Positions 11,801-21,729 of a stretch of DNA of 64,000 nucleotides are shown here, piece after piece. Made by a program: the position numbers and the translations under genes. Where the stretch lies: assembly GCA_018350325.1 (NCBI GenBank), contig JAEVLN010000023.1, positions 621,001 through 685,000 of the forward strand. Reading direction: 5' to 3'. The notes below the pieces were generated by a model. That model was not told the origin of the DNA. It searched no databases and worked only from the letters and a program-made list of their open reading frames with translations. Position 1 is the first letter of the stretch. Each line of letters opens with the position of its first letter. The stretch is from Globodera rostochiensis (lineage: Eukaryota; Nematoda; Chromadorea; Rhabditida; Heteroderidae).

Positions 11801-13926
11801 TAGGTATTTTGTCTGAAAATGCCATCAAAATTGAGACACTTCGGCACCCAACACGACCCAATTGGACACCCTAATTAAGACTATTTGGCATCTACCTACA
11901 AATTGAGACAATTTGCCATCAAAATTGAGACATTTGGACACCCATATTGAGACAATTAGATACTAAAATTTAAACAATTAGCACCCTAAATTCATTTTAT
12001 CACTAGTTCAAAGTGTTCTGAAAACATAAAATTCGAGAATTTTTATTTCAATAAAAATGTAAACAATTTATTTTCAGAGCGAGGGTTTTCTGTTCCCGCC
12101 ATCGACACGAAGAAAATATGTAATAAATTTAAATAAAGCCAATTATTAACAAAATTTATTCGTTATTTAAGCTTTTAGTAAATTGTAAGCTTGATCAAAA
12201 ATGCGTCCCCTATAAATCAATAATTTTTTTTAAAAAAATTTTAATATTGGATTTTTAAATTTTCAAAAGCAAGAGTTCACGCATAAATTTATCATTTTTG
12301 TAAGTTTTTGCGCATATTTTGGGCGTTTAGCACTAGAGACCGGCCAGAAGGGTCGGTCGGTACTTTTCGGTAAAGTACCGAAAAGTACCGGTACCGAAAA
12401 GTACCGAAAAAAATTGTCGGTACTTTTTCGGTTTTCGGTACCAAGATTTTTTTAATTAACTTTTCAACAAAAAATCGTTTATTTTGGAAATCTTGGCTTT
12501 ATTAATCGGAGATTGCGGTTTAAGAAAATTAGCATTTCGACCTGTTCCTGTTCTGTGGCATGATTTTAATAGTTTTTGGATCAGTTTGAATGGGGCTCGG
12601 CAGTGCCGCCGAGAAAATTTTGGATTTTTGATGGCATTTATTAAGAAAAAATGGCCCAAAAAATGCATTTCGGAAACAAAAAAATGCTTTAAAAAATTTT
12701 AAAAATCAAATAAAATTTCACCGGACACTTTTGAAATTCCAGGTCCGCCCCCAAAAAATCTCATATCCGTTATCCGTCGATATATCCGCGGATATCCGGA
12801 TGCCCGTGCTCACGCCTACAATTTATTAAGAAATCTTGTCCAATTTCGATAACTATAATGGTGAAAAAAGTAATTCTTTATGTAAATCTTAGAAGTTTTG
12901 AAAATTTTTGAAAATTAATTTGTTATAACTTTCTTCAAAAAATTGAGAAATTCCTAAATTACCTTCAATTTTAAAAATCTTAAATACATATTTAAAGAAA
13001 AAATATTTTTTTTTTCTAAAAAAACTATATATGTACACAGTCGGGGTTTGAACCCCAGTCATCACTCACCACGGCATTCAATAAAAAGAAATTTTGACTA
13101 GAGAACTCGAACCTCAGACAATAGGGTCTTTTGGTTCACAGTTTAACCACTGAGCCACATAATATTATGCATAACGGTTGCAAATTTCAAATATATTACG
13201 TACTTTTTTCGGTACTCAAATTTTGTTCGGTCGGTACCTTCGGTTCTCAGATTTTTTCGGTCGGTACTTTTCGGTAAAGTACTGAAAAAGTACCGGTACC
13301 GAAAACCATCGGTACTTTCCAAAAAGGTTCGGTCGGTACTTTTCGGGAAAGTACCGATGCCTGAGTACCGAAAAGTACCGAAAAAGCGTCGGTACTTTCC
13401 CGTACCGTCCGATCTCTATTTAGCACATATAATCCGATTCCCTGTACTGTAATTATCAAAAAATAAATAAAAATAAAAATTTCCAAAAACAATTCAGAGG
13501 CCAAATTCAGTCAAAAAGCCAAATGTTTATCGAAAACGCTTTTTGGACGCAATTCTAAACGTTGTTTTGAGAAAAGATTGCGGCGCCACATTCACAGTAG
13601 ATGGTGATGAACAAGACGAACATTATTCGGCAGAAGAAGATGAATCGGAGGAGTTGTTCATTTTTAGAGCAAAAAAAATGGAGGAAAGTGATCAGCAGAC
13701 TGATCAGTCCACCACCTTGATCAGTCCATCAAAGAAAAAAAAGCACAGACAATTGTTGTCAAAACAAATAAAACAAGACATTGTTGAGGACCTCAAGAAG
13801 TTGGACTTGATGAATGTTTCTTCAATATTCAGCAAGAAAAAAAACTATTCAAAATTTGGCAGTTTTGGCACAAAGACCGTTGATCGGGCAGCTTCTGTGC
13901 CCGTCGACTTCCGGGAACACGAGTAA
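8863..13926 (+). CDS. Divergent phosphatidylinositol phosphate kinase (PIPK)
   Basis: Exons 8863-8990, 9133-9335, 9693-9950, 10158-10290, 10462-10752, 11228-11322, 11625-11799, 12078-12119 and 13498-13926, all phase-compatible. The family phosphorylates phosphoinositides at membranes to make PI(4,5)P2. Visible motifs: FFIKS (ATP-binding Lys), LLPKFYALFDLE, FIMINNIFP, FDLKGAS (family FDLKGS), RDLDFF, ITDYSLLLGVH (family MDYSLL) and IGIIDTLQTYDF (family GIIDILQ, metal-binding Asp). The RDLDF and TLENDTLFLKS segments favour type I (PIP5K-like). The usual activation loop is replaced by a short basic stretch (STRRKY, RPNSVKKP) before NVYRKRFLDAIL. The C-terminus is acidic then Ser/Lys-rich. The true N-terminus was not found: exon 8863 starts in phase 1 and its sequence is not family-typical. 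Catalytic residues persist, so activity is plausible; the divergence suggests a lineage-specific copy. Confidence 0.75.
10887..10990. repeat. Poly-G low-complexity tract in a PIPK intron
   Basis: Several runs of 8-17 G separated by short AG-rich spacers. This is simple sequence with no coding value. Confidence 0.8.
12334..13418. mobile_element. hAT-like non-autonomous element, TSD TTTAGCAC
   Basis: A 1,085-bp insert in the last PIPK intron. It is bounded by the identical 8-bp duplications TTTAGCAC at 12326-12333 and 13419-13426. Its ends are inverted: TAGAGACCGG at the left, and the complement of TAGAGATCGG at the right. Subterminal GGTACTTTTCGGTA-type repeats occur near both ends. It has no transposase frame. 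The 8-bp duplication and TAGAG termini fit the hAT superfamily. Confidence 0.8.
13028..13160 (-). repeat. tRNA-like segment inside the hAT-like element
   Basis: On the minus strand, GGCTCAGTGGTTAAACTGTG resembles an A-box/D-arm and GAGGTTCGAGTTC a B-box, about 40 bp apart. A second GGGGTTCAAACCCC follows. Likely a tRNA-derived SINE head or tRNA pseudogene captured in the element; not a functional tRNA by inspection. Confidence 0.4.
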
Positions 13927-14289
13927 AAAGATTGTGAATGATGCACATGAAGTCCGCGCAGTACCAGCACAACTCATAATATAACCTATACATAATTAGG
14001 GCTTTTTCATATCTTTTTCACACCTAAAAATCGCAGTCCTAATTATGTATAATTTTACATTGATATTTTACAACATTTGTAGTGTAAATGGCATAAAATT
14101 GGTTAGTGCACAAAGTTCGTTGCTTATCAATTTAAACTTTCTATTAGTTCCGGAAATACAAATTTCTCGAACAATCGATTCGCCGTAACCGGGAATTTTG
14201 ATTTAAATTTGTCAAACCAATAAAAAAACAAATAAACAAAAGATAACCAGGCAATTAGGCCGGGGAGGGAATTTTTTACAAAAATTGGC

Positions 14290-15115
14290 AATCTTTTGAA
14301 AAACACTGTTTTCATGAAAATTTTTGGAGTCGAGAATCTCGAGCTTCTTTCGAGCAAGACTCGAGACGGATTCTCGAAAAAATCTCGGATCTCGAAAAAT
14401 ATCGAAAATTCAGTTTTATTCGAGACGAGATGTCGAGACGAGATTTCTCGAGAATCTCGTCGAGACCACGCACATAAATCTGAATTCAACGGGTCTATTT
14501 ATTAGCAGAGGATGTTGAGGTGAAGTATACTACCTCCTGAGGGTTTAGCTTTGAAACAGAAGCTTATTCGCTTCATTAGCTCAGTTGTTTTCTTTTGTTT
14601 ATGAAAAATTACAACAAAATTGCACCAATTTTAGTAAAAATGATTTTGTATTTATGTGAAATGCTTAATTCGATCAATGAACAAATCTTTGCCTGCTTAT
14701 GCAAAGACGAAGCAGAATGTGAACTTTGCAAGTCCGGCAGCGAAGAAAAGTTCAAAATCGAGACAATGGGCTCAAACACAAAAGGCCTGATTCATCACTT
14801 GAAGACAAAGCACAAACCAAGAAAAGCAGAGATGGTGATTTTTTTTGAAAAGAGCACTCCCCATGATCAACTATCATTACTGAATTAAAGTATTTCTCCT
14901 TGCGATTGGTTGACAATTAGCTTTTCGATAAATTCAAAATTTTAATCAAAAATCTCGAATCTTGACTGTTCCGGCTCGAGATTTTTCGAGACTCGAGATT
15001 CTCGAGAAATCTCGTCTCGAATACAACTGAATTTTCTAGATTTTTCGAGACCCGAGATTTTTTCGAGAATCTCGTCTCGAGTCTGACTCGAAGCTCAAGT
15101 CCGGGCTCTAATGAA
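14290..15115. mobile_element. Inverted TCGAGA-rich repeats flanking a BED-finger ORF
   Basis: The left arm (about 14327-14465) and the right arm (about 14960-15110) are imperfect reverse complements. Both contain ATTCTCGAAAAAATCTCG, GAAAATTCAGTT and ATTCGAGACGAGAT in matching order. The right edge ends in GGGCTCTA, like the TAGAGC termini of hAT-like elements. No target duplication was found, so the exact ends are uncertain. The enclosed sequence has the BED-type ORF described separately. Confidence 0.5.
14595..14888 (+). pseudogene. BED-type zinc-finger remnant
   Basis: 97-codon frame containing CELCKSGSEEKFK followed by ...TKGLIHHLKTKHK. The C-x2-C and H-x4-H spacing with LIHHLKTKH matches BED fingers, DNA-binding domains common in hAT transposases and in host proteins derived from them. 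No dimerisation or catalytic domain follows, so it is best read as a fragment. It lies between inverted repeats, which fits a transposon origin. Start codon not established; it could instead be one exon of a longer gene. Confidence 0.5.
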
Positions 15116-15764
15116 TACGAAAGAAAGGACTTAATAAAAATAGTGAAAACTTTCATAAATTCATCGGCATCACCGGACCAAGTAAAAAAAGTACATAACA
15201 TTAAGCGTTGTTAGTTTTTTGAACAAAATTATAGGTATTTTGTTTTTTGGGTGTAATTTAAAAAAATATATATTTTATAGGCGCGAAGTCGGCGGCGCCG
15301 ATAGATGCCGCCAAAAGAAAAATGAAAATTTTGACAAATTATTTATAGTATGCAAAATTCGTTCAAAATCATTTTTTTGTAAAGTTTAATTTTTGTATTT
15401 TAAATTGGATTATTTGCAAAACTATGTAGTTTGTTTTTAAAAATCGGATTAAACCATAAAAATCCTTCATTGACTTCATAATTTATTTTTTTTTGCTTAA
15501 ATTTGCAAGCCTCAACTTTTACTTTTTCAGATTTTTTTACCTTCTTTCTTTATTATAGAATAATTTGCATAATAATTGATTTATATTATCGGTTGATTGG
15601 TTTTGTAAGTCATTCATTGGAAAATAGGTTATTTGCTTACATTGTTTGCAAATTCATCTCAATTATCTATATAGAAATAAAAAATAATTTTATAAAATGT
15701 AAAAATGTTGAAAATTAATTTGTTAAACTCAAAATTTGCTTATAATTTAGTTCTTTTATTATCA

Positions 15765-18445
15765 ATGTCTGAAAAGCGGAGAATTTCAATTGTACTCATA
15801 TTTTTGACACTGCTTCTTTTAAACTCTGCTTGCGCAAAGGGTGGAAAGGATCGTGAAAGTTCAAAAGACCCAAAAATTGTATGTGCCAATAAAAAAATTG
15901 AAATTCAAAATTTCAAAAGATTATATTACATATTTAACATTGCTTTAACTTTAAAGGGAGTTGATCAAATGTTCAATAATTTGGAAACGGATGTGACTGA
16001 CGTGAAACAGCTGATAAAGGACAATTTTTCGCTCATTTTGAATCAAATTAAAGAAATACGTGCGGAAATTGAGAATTTGAAAAAAAGAGTTTCGAACCTT
16101 ATGATGATGAATGTGAGTGAGTACTTAATGAACGCAGGGACTAAGTTAATTAAGCGTAATCACATAAATGATAATTAATAATAATAATAATTCAGGGTTC
16201 CTAAATGAATCATTTGGCTAGCTAAAAAGCATCATTTCGGACCAAAAAGCATCATTTTTTATTTTAAATCTTTATTTAACCGATAAATAATGTCCGGCGG
16301 TGCCTGCCGACAGTTGCCGTCGAGAAAATTTTTCCAATTTTTAACTCAATTTGTTAAAAAATTTGCAACTAAATTTGCAGACAATGTGATGCTTTTTTGC
16401 ATTAAAAAAAGAGGTCATTTCTCGGTCTCGAGTCTTGGTGTCAATTTCTCGGTCTCGAGTCTCGGTGTCATTTCTCGGTCTCGAGTCTCGGTGTCATTTC
16501 TCGGTGTCATTTCTCGGTCTCGGGTCTCGGTGTCATTTCTCGGTCTCGAGTCTCGGTAAATTGCAAGTCTCGAGCAGATTCTCGTTTTACAGTAAATCAA
16601 CTGACTATAAAGTTTAAGTGTGCACAGGGCTCAATGAGCGGCGAATATGAGCATCATCAAGCCTTGCAGAATGAGCGAAGAAGGCTTACAAAAAGCAAAA
16701 GCGGTTGGTTTATTATTATATAATTTAGTGGCTTAATTATAAATAAAAAGCAACAATCATTAACAAATATTTTTATGTTAAATTTGTTTTTGAACAATCA
16801 ATCATTTGCCGGTGGTAGATTTGATGTCATATTTAGTTTCAATTGAACATTATCAACAGCTTAGTCACAACACAAATTCAAAATATAACAGCGATGGCAC
16901 AATGTCTGATGAGGTTGGACAAAATTAAATAAAAAATAATTACAGTACCCAAAAATGCATTTTTTGTGCAATGGGAATAATAATACTTCTTTAAAGGTAT
17001 TTATGTCCAAGTCAATAAATTGTTGGGATCCAAATGCATGCAACAAAAAGCTTACCATAATCGATTCTGACTATTTGCAGGTTAAGCATAAAGGAAATTC
17101 TGGTAACCAAAATTTAAATTTAAAAATAATTACCCAGAGCTTTTCAGGCCCCTTTTCATTGGACTGGCGAATAAGGGCACAATGTCGGCGGACGGTTGGG
17201 TTGGGTATGCCCCGGGCAGTTACGCGTATTCGAGCAACGGCGACTTGTTTGGCCATAATGTGAAAGGCAAAATTCGGCCCATCTTTAAGAAGATCAAATT
17301 CGGTGCGGCCAACGACATTGTCGGCTGCGGCGTCAATTTGATGACAAAACAAATCATTTACACGAAGAACGGCGAGCTTTTGGGTAAGTGTGTGCCGGCA
17401 GGCAATAATTCTTAATTTAAAATTTTTCAAAAAAAAAAAACAGACGACAGCAATTAATTAATGGTATTGGAAAATATGGGATCATTTTGATTATTATATA
17501 CCTAATTACTGGGACTCGGATTTTCAGGTTTTAACCTATTTTGTTTTTTTGCGAACATGGTTTGATGAGAGAAGCCCGGAAATAGCATTCAATTCGAGCG
17601 ACTTTTTAGTCAATATAAATCAATATTTTGGCATTTTTGAGAAAAAATCGATGTTTTTCGCCATTTTTCAGTAATAAATCCATATTTCAGCAATTTTTTT
17701 GAATAATTCTTTAAGAAAAACGCAATTTTATCGGATTTTTTCGAAAATTCTTGAAGAAATTCAATATTTTGGGCATTTTTTCCCAAAATTTTTTAAGAAA
17801 AATGTAATAAAAACGAAAAATGTAGAGCTAAAACTCCAAAATTTTTTCAAACCAAAAATACACCCTCCAAAAAATCACTTTTTTTTTTGACAAAAACGCA
17901 CCCCTAAAGATCGAAATTTCCAAAAAATTTTATTTGATATTTTTATTAAATTTTCCAAAACTGTGAAAAATAGTGAAAAATTAATAAAGATTGACGAATT
18001 TTGAACGTTTTCGGGCAAAAATTGACTGAATTTGGTCAGTTTTAGCACACTTTTTAATCAAGCATTTTTGGGGGGTTTTTGGTCAATATTTCGCGTTTTT
18101 TAGCAATTATAAATCCGAGCCCTAATAATTAGTACCAAGCATGTGAAACGCGCCCAAAAAAAGCGATAGGCGATATGCGATATGCACAAAAAAGGCGATA
18201 AATATTGCGCAATAGCGATCGCGATTCCAATCCCTGATACTAATTAGTAATTACGTACGTAAACTATTGTTTCTGAGAGAGTAATGTGCTAATTGCTTTT
18301 AGATACCGCCAATTTAACGGTCAGCTCGACCGATTTGTTTCCGTGTGTAAGTTTACTTAGACCAGGCGACCAAATTAAAGCAAATTTTGGCCCGAATTTC
18401 GCATTTGGTTCACTTCTTGAAATACAAATGAAAGTTGGGGAATGA
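15765..18445 (+). CDS. Secreted coiled-coil + SPRY protein (SPRYSEC-like)
   Basis: Proposed exons: 15765-15878, 15957-16112, 16628-about 16703, about 16944-17101, 17137-17383 and 18303-18445. Exon 1 gives a signal peptide (MSEKRRISIVLIFLTLLLL...ACA) and a KGGKDRESSKDPK stretch. Exon 2 is a coiled coil (heptads through LKKRVSNL). Exon 3 (EYEHHQALQNERRR) is less certain. The later exons encode SPRY: CWDPNACNKKLTI, then FIGLANKG, GWVGYAPGSYAYSSNGDLFGH, VGCGVNLMTKQIIYTKNGELLD, TANL...LFPC, FGPNFAF. The 17383/18303 junction reconstitutes the Asp of LLD-TAN. In Globodera, SPRYSECs are effectors with a signal peptide before SPRY; some modulate or trigger host immunity. About 25 residues usually present between the CWDPNAC and FIGLA parts are absent, and the intron needed to keep frame there would be only 35 bp, so this may be a decayed copy. 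Confidence 0.65.
16413..16570. repeat. TCTCGGTCTCGAGTCTCGGTGTCATT minisatellite
   Basis: About five to six imperfect units of roughly 18-28 bp, in a proposed intron of the SPRY gene. Adjacent frames are artefacts of the repeat. Confidence 0.8.
17509..18125. mobile_element. Possible inverted-repeat element in the last SPRY intron
   Basis: The left edge GGGACTCGGATTT is the approximate complement of the right edge AAATCCGAGCCCTA. The flanks TAATTACT and TAATTAGT could be an 8-bp duplication with one change. The interior is AT-rich with no coding content. Confidence 0.35.
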
Positions 18446-19072
18446 TCAAAAGATTAATTAATTTAGAAGTTGATTCGAAAATTTATGCATTTATAATAGA
18501 AGGAAATTCCATAATTGTCCCGCCAATTTTAGCAATTATTTTTGTATTGATAATGAGCAAATCGCAAAATTCCGCAATTTCCCGCGCAAAGCTGTGAATT
18601 TTAGAATTTCTAAAAGTTCACACGAGGAATTCCGGGGGTTCCCAATTTCCAAAATTCGAACATACTTATGCTATTATTTGTAATTGGGATCTGTTCTAAC
18701 AAATTATCTTTTGATAAACGGATTTTATTTTGTGAAATCATTGTCGATAAAAACTTTTCAAAAACAAATTGAATAATCTAATATTTTAGCAAAAACTGGT
18801 TATCAAAGAATTTAAACAAAATTGACAGATCAAATGGGTTTCTTTCAAATTCAATTCTGTTTCTGCGTTCATTTTATAATGAAAGCGACATTTTGACTAA
18901 ACCGGGAAATTACCCATATTTATACCTGTCTTTTGAAATTCGCATTATTAAAATTTTCTTTGCCAGCGCCTGTGGGCGTCGTTTTTTGGCGATATGTTTT
19001 AGAAAATATGGAGCTAGCTGTCGCTTACGAGAATTGGTCTTTTTGTTGTTGTTGTTACATATGTATTCTTTT

Positions 19073-20078
19073 CGCTGCTGTACAACTCGCCTATGTAACA
19101 TTTCGCCTACGCAACATTTCGCCTACGTAACATTTCGCCTACAAAGCCGAAAGGCAACATTTCGCCTACAAGGTTAAAATGTTACAACTCGCCTACGCAA
19201 CATTTCGCCTACACAGTCAAAAAGCAACATTTCGCCTACAAATTTTAAAAATCAATTTTTAACATTTCCTTTGACAAATTTAAGGCTTATTTGGCTAGAT
19301 CAAAAGCAAAAGCATTGTAAAATCCATCTTCACACACGTATACCTAATTATTTATACTAGTAGATAAAGGAAAATGAATTTTGAAAAAATGGGTCTGAAA
19401 AGGAAGATCGGCCAAGCAAGGAAGGACGTCACCTGCGAAGTTTTTGAGCACTTCGAAATGTTAAGACGTAAATTTTTATGCATTGGTTTTTTGAATGGTG
19501 TAAATTTTGTGCAAGCGTAGAAGTGTTTGGTATTTTCAATACAGCAAACCCACTTACAATTAGACTTTCTGATCATCTCATTATCAAGGAGGCCGATCCT
19601 TTTCAACAATTCTGGCAGCTAGACAAAATCTATTCAATTATTCATTTTGTATCATTTCTTTGTTGCCAGACTTAATAAAATTGAAGCTTTAATTCTTTCG
19701 CGCATTACAAAATGCTTAATCGTTTGTCAAAGAAAAATTTAAAAAAAAAAAGAATTTTTAAAATTTGTAGGCGAAATGTTGCTTTTTGACTGGGTAGGCG
19801 AAATGTAACATTTTAACCTTGTAGGCGAAATGTTGCCTATTGGCTGTGTAGGCGAAATGTAACATTTTAACCTTGTAGGCGAAATGTTGCCTATTGGCTG
19901 TGTAGGCGAAATGTAACATTTTAACCTTGTAGGCGAAATGTTGCCTATTGGCTGTGTAGGCGAAATGTAAATAGGCGAAATGTTGCGTAGGCGAAGTGTT
20001 GCTTTTTGGCTTTGTAGGCGAAATGTTGCCTTTTGGCTGTGTAGGCGAAATGTTACATAGGCGAGTTGTAGTGGCGCC
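19073..20078. mobile_element. Foldback element with tandem-repeat arms, TSD ATTCTTTT
   Basis: 1,006 bp between identical 8-bp duplications ATTCTTTT (19065-19072 and 20079-20086). Both arms are built of units like AACATTTCGCCTAC. The left arm (19073-19255) and right arm (19745-20078, as reverse complement) match almost base for base from TACAACTCGCCTATGTAAC at the outside to CGCCTACAAATTTTAAAAAT inside. The arms differ in unit number. The loop of about 490 bp contains a 45-codon frame from 19373 of unknown meaning. Confidence 0.8.
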
Positions 20079-20252
20079 ATTCTTTTATTTGTTCAATTTC
20101 ATTAATCTTTTAGTAAAATTTAGAGTTGGCCGGGAGTCGGGAAATTCCCGGTTTTTTGAATCCCGATCCCGGTTTTTGAACGATCGGACCGGGACTAACC
20201 GGGGAAAAAATACACCACCTAAGAATAGGATTGTTGAGTGAGAAAATTTAAT

Positions 20253-20310
20253 TTGCTTGTGGTGTAATGGTGAGTGGATGGGTGGGGTTGGGGTTCATCC
20301 GGCATTTTAA
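20253..20310 (+). repeat. tRNA-like segment
   Basis: GTGGTGTAATGGTGAGTGG resembles an A-box region and GGGTTCATCC a weak B-box. It is similar in style to the tRNA-like segments in the 52-60 kb repeats. Not a folding tRNA by eye. Confidence 0.3.
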
Positions 20311-20380
20311 AATTGTGGACCAGGATCAGCGATCGATGTGTTGTGGTGGTTTTTGGTTGTTGTTAAATTTAAAAAAAATT

Positions 20381-20767
20381 CGATTTCTGCTCAAGCCGAC
20401 TCCAAGCGTTTGACAACCGCCCATTGTTAAGGGTTTGCCATTGCCAGGCCACAAAATTCGCACCCCTGCCATCATTGGTTGACGGCAGGTGCAGCAGAAG
20501 GAGAAGAAGTAGCAGAAGATCGGACACGAATGAAAAAGAACGCGGCGACAGCGTGCACGCCGTCAAAGCGCGGGCGGGAAACGGCGTCGGTGAGCAGAGA
20601 TCGCGTTGCCGACGAGCACATGCGTCGTTCCTTATATAATGGACAATAATTCCCCTCCTTTTTTACGATGGGGTGAAAAGAGGAAAGAGAAAGAAAGAAA
20701 TATGTGAACTATTTTCACTCACGCTCGTTTCTCTTCCCTACTCTCTCCTTTTATTGGACTATTTCCA
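20381..20767 (+). repeat. Dispersed promoter-like repeat, copy A
   Basis: Member of a family with four copies in this window (also 23926-24351 minus, 33102-33572 plus, 43491-43921 plus). The shared order is: GATTTxTGCTxAAGCCGACTCC, TTTGACAACCGCC, TTGCCATTGCCAGG, a variable middle, GGCGACAGCGTGC, CGGGAAACGGCG, a TATA-like TTATATAATG, GATGGGGTG, AAAGAAAGAAA and a pyrimidine tract with CTCTCC. The fixed order and TATA-like box suggest a solo LTR or another promoter-bearing mobile repeat. No flanking coding region shared by the copies was seen. Confidence 0.65.
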
Positions 20768-21004
20768 TACACGTTCCAGCATGCGTTTTGTTATTTTTAT
20801 TAACAAAAAAATTATATTAGAATTTTTTTTTCGGATTAGGGAAGGGGCGGGGGTGGGCGGCGGTGCCGAAAAGTGCCGCCGAGAAATTTTTTAAAATTTA
20901 ATTTATCTATTTTTGTTAAGAAAATTGTTCAAAAATTTTTCCCAACAAGGACTAAAAATGTCAATTTTTAATAGTAGCTCTTTTCAACAGTTGTTACAGT
21001 ATTT

Positions 21005-21709
21005 CTACAGTATCTCCGTTTCTGCTTCTTTTCTTTCACTCTTTTCTGTCGTTTCTTTCCAATTTTCAAGCCTTTTTGTTCTCCTTTTATACTGTCCATT
21101 ATTCTTTCTTTTCTCAAATTTTGCTGGCTTCTTTTTTTCTCTGCCGCTAGCATAATATTTCGTTGTCTGTTTCTTTTTACTCTCTGTGCCATCAGTCTTC
21201 ATCTCTGGCACGCTTTTATTCTTTAATTGTGTCTGCCTTCTACTGTCTGCACTTCTGCTGGTCGTCCGTCTTACCGTACTGTTTTCCAAACTGTCTCTAT
21301 CTCTCCGCCTCCAAATAGCAGCAGCAGCAGCAGCATTTCTCTGAGCCTTTTCATCTCTGGCCATGCCATCATTGATACGTTCATCGTCTGCCTCTCTGCC
21401 CCATGCTAATTCGTCGGAATCATTATCATCATCACTGTCTGCCAACGACGAAAACGTATGCTGCTGCTGCTGCTGATTAATTGTTCTCTGTCGTCGTCCA
21501 CCCTCTCTGATCAACACACTATTTCTTCTACGATTAGCTGTTGCTGCTGCTCTCTCGCTTTCTGTGTAGTCTGAACGACGTCTTTTTCTCTGTGCTCGCG
21601 CAATTTTTCTTTCCACTTCCAGTCTGTCCTTCAATTGTTCCCACTTTCGCTCTGCTGCTGCTCTCTCTGTTACTGCTTCACGCTCGCGTGGACGCGTTCG
21701 CGCGCGCAT
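21005..21709 (-). CDS. Uncharacterised highly charged protein (possible transposon fragment)
   Basis: A 234-residue open frame with ATG at 21709. It is Arg/Glu/Lys-rich with alternating basic and acidic blocks: RARTRPREREAVTERAAAER, then ERKIARAQRKRRRSDYTESER, a Gln run, an acidic SDDDNDSDE patch, an Ala run and a Lys-rich C-terminus. The ERxAxAxRxRRR-type repeats recall the N-terminal regions of Helitron-encoded proteins, but no Rep or helicase motif is present, so this is weak. Such composition can also keep an antisense frame open. No signal peptide or transmembrane segment. Confidence 0.35.
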   Translation of the reverse strand: MRARTRPREREAVTERAAAERKWEQLKDRLEVERKIARAQRKRRRSDYTESERAAATANRRRNSVLIREGGRRQRTINQQQQQHTFSSLADSDDDNDSDELAWGREADDERINDGMARDEKAQRNAAAAAAIWRRRDRDSLENSTVRRTTSRSADSRRQTQLKNKSVPEMKTDGTESKKKQTTKYYASGREKKKPAKFEKRKNNGQYKRRTKRLENWKETTEKSERKEAETEIL

Positions 21710-21729
21710 TTTATTTTTCTTGTTAACTA

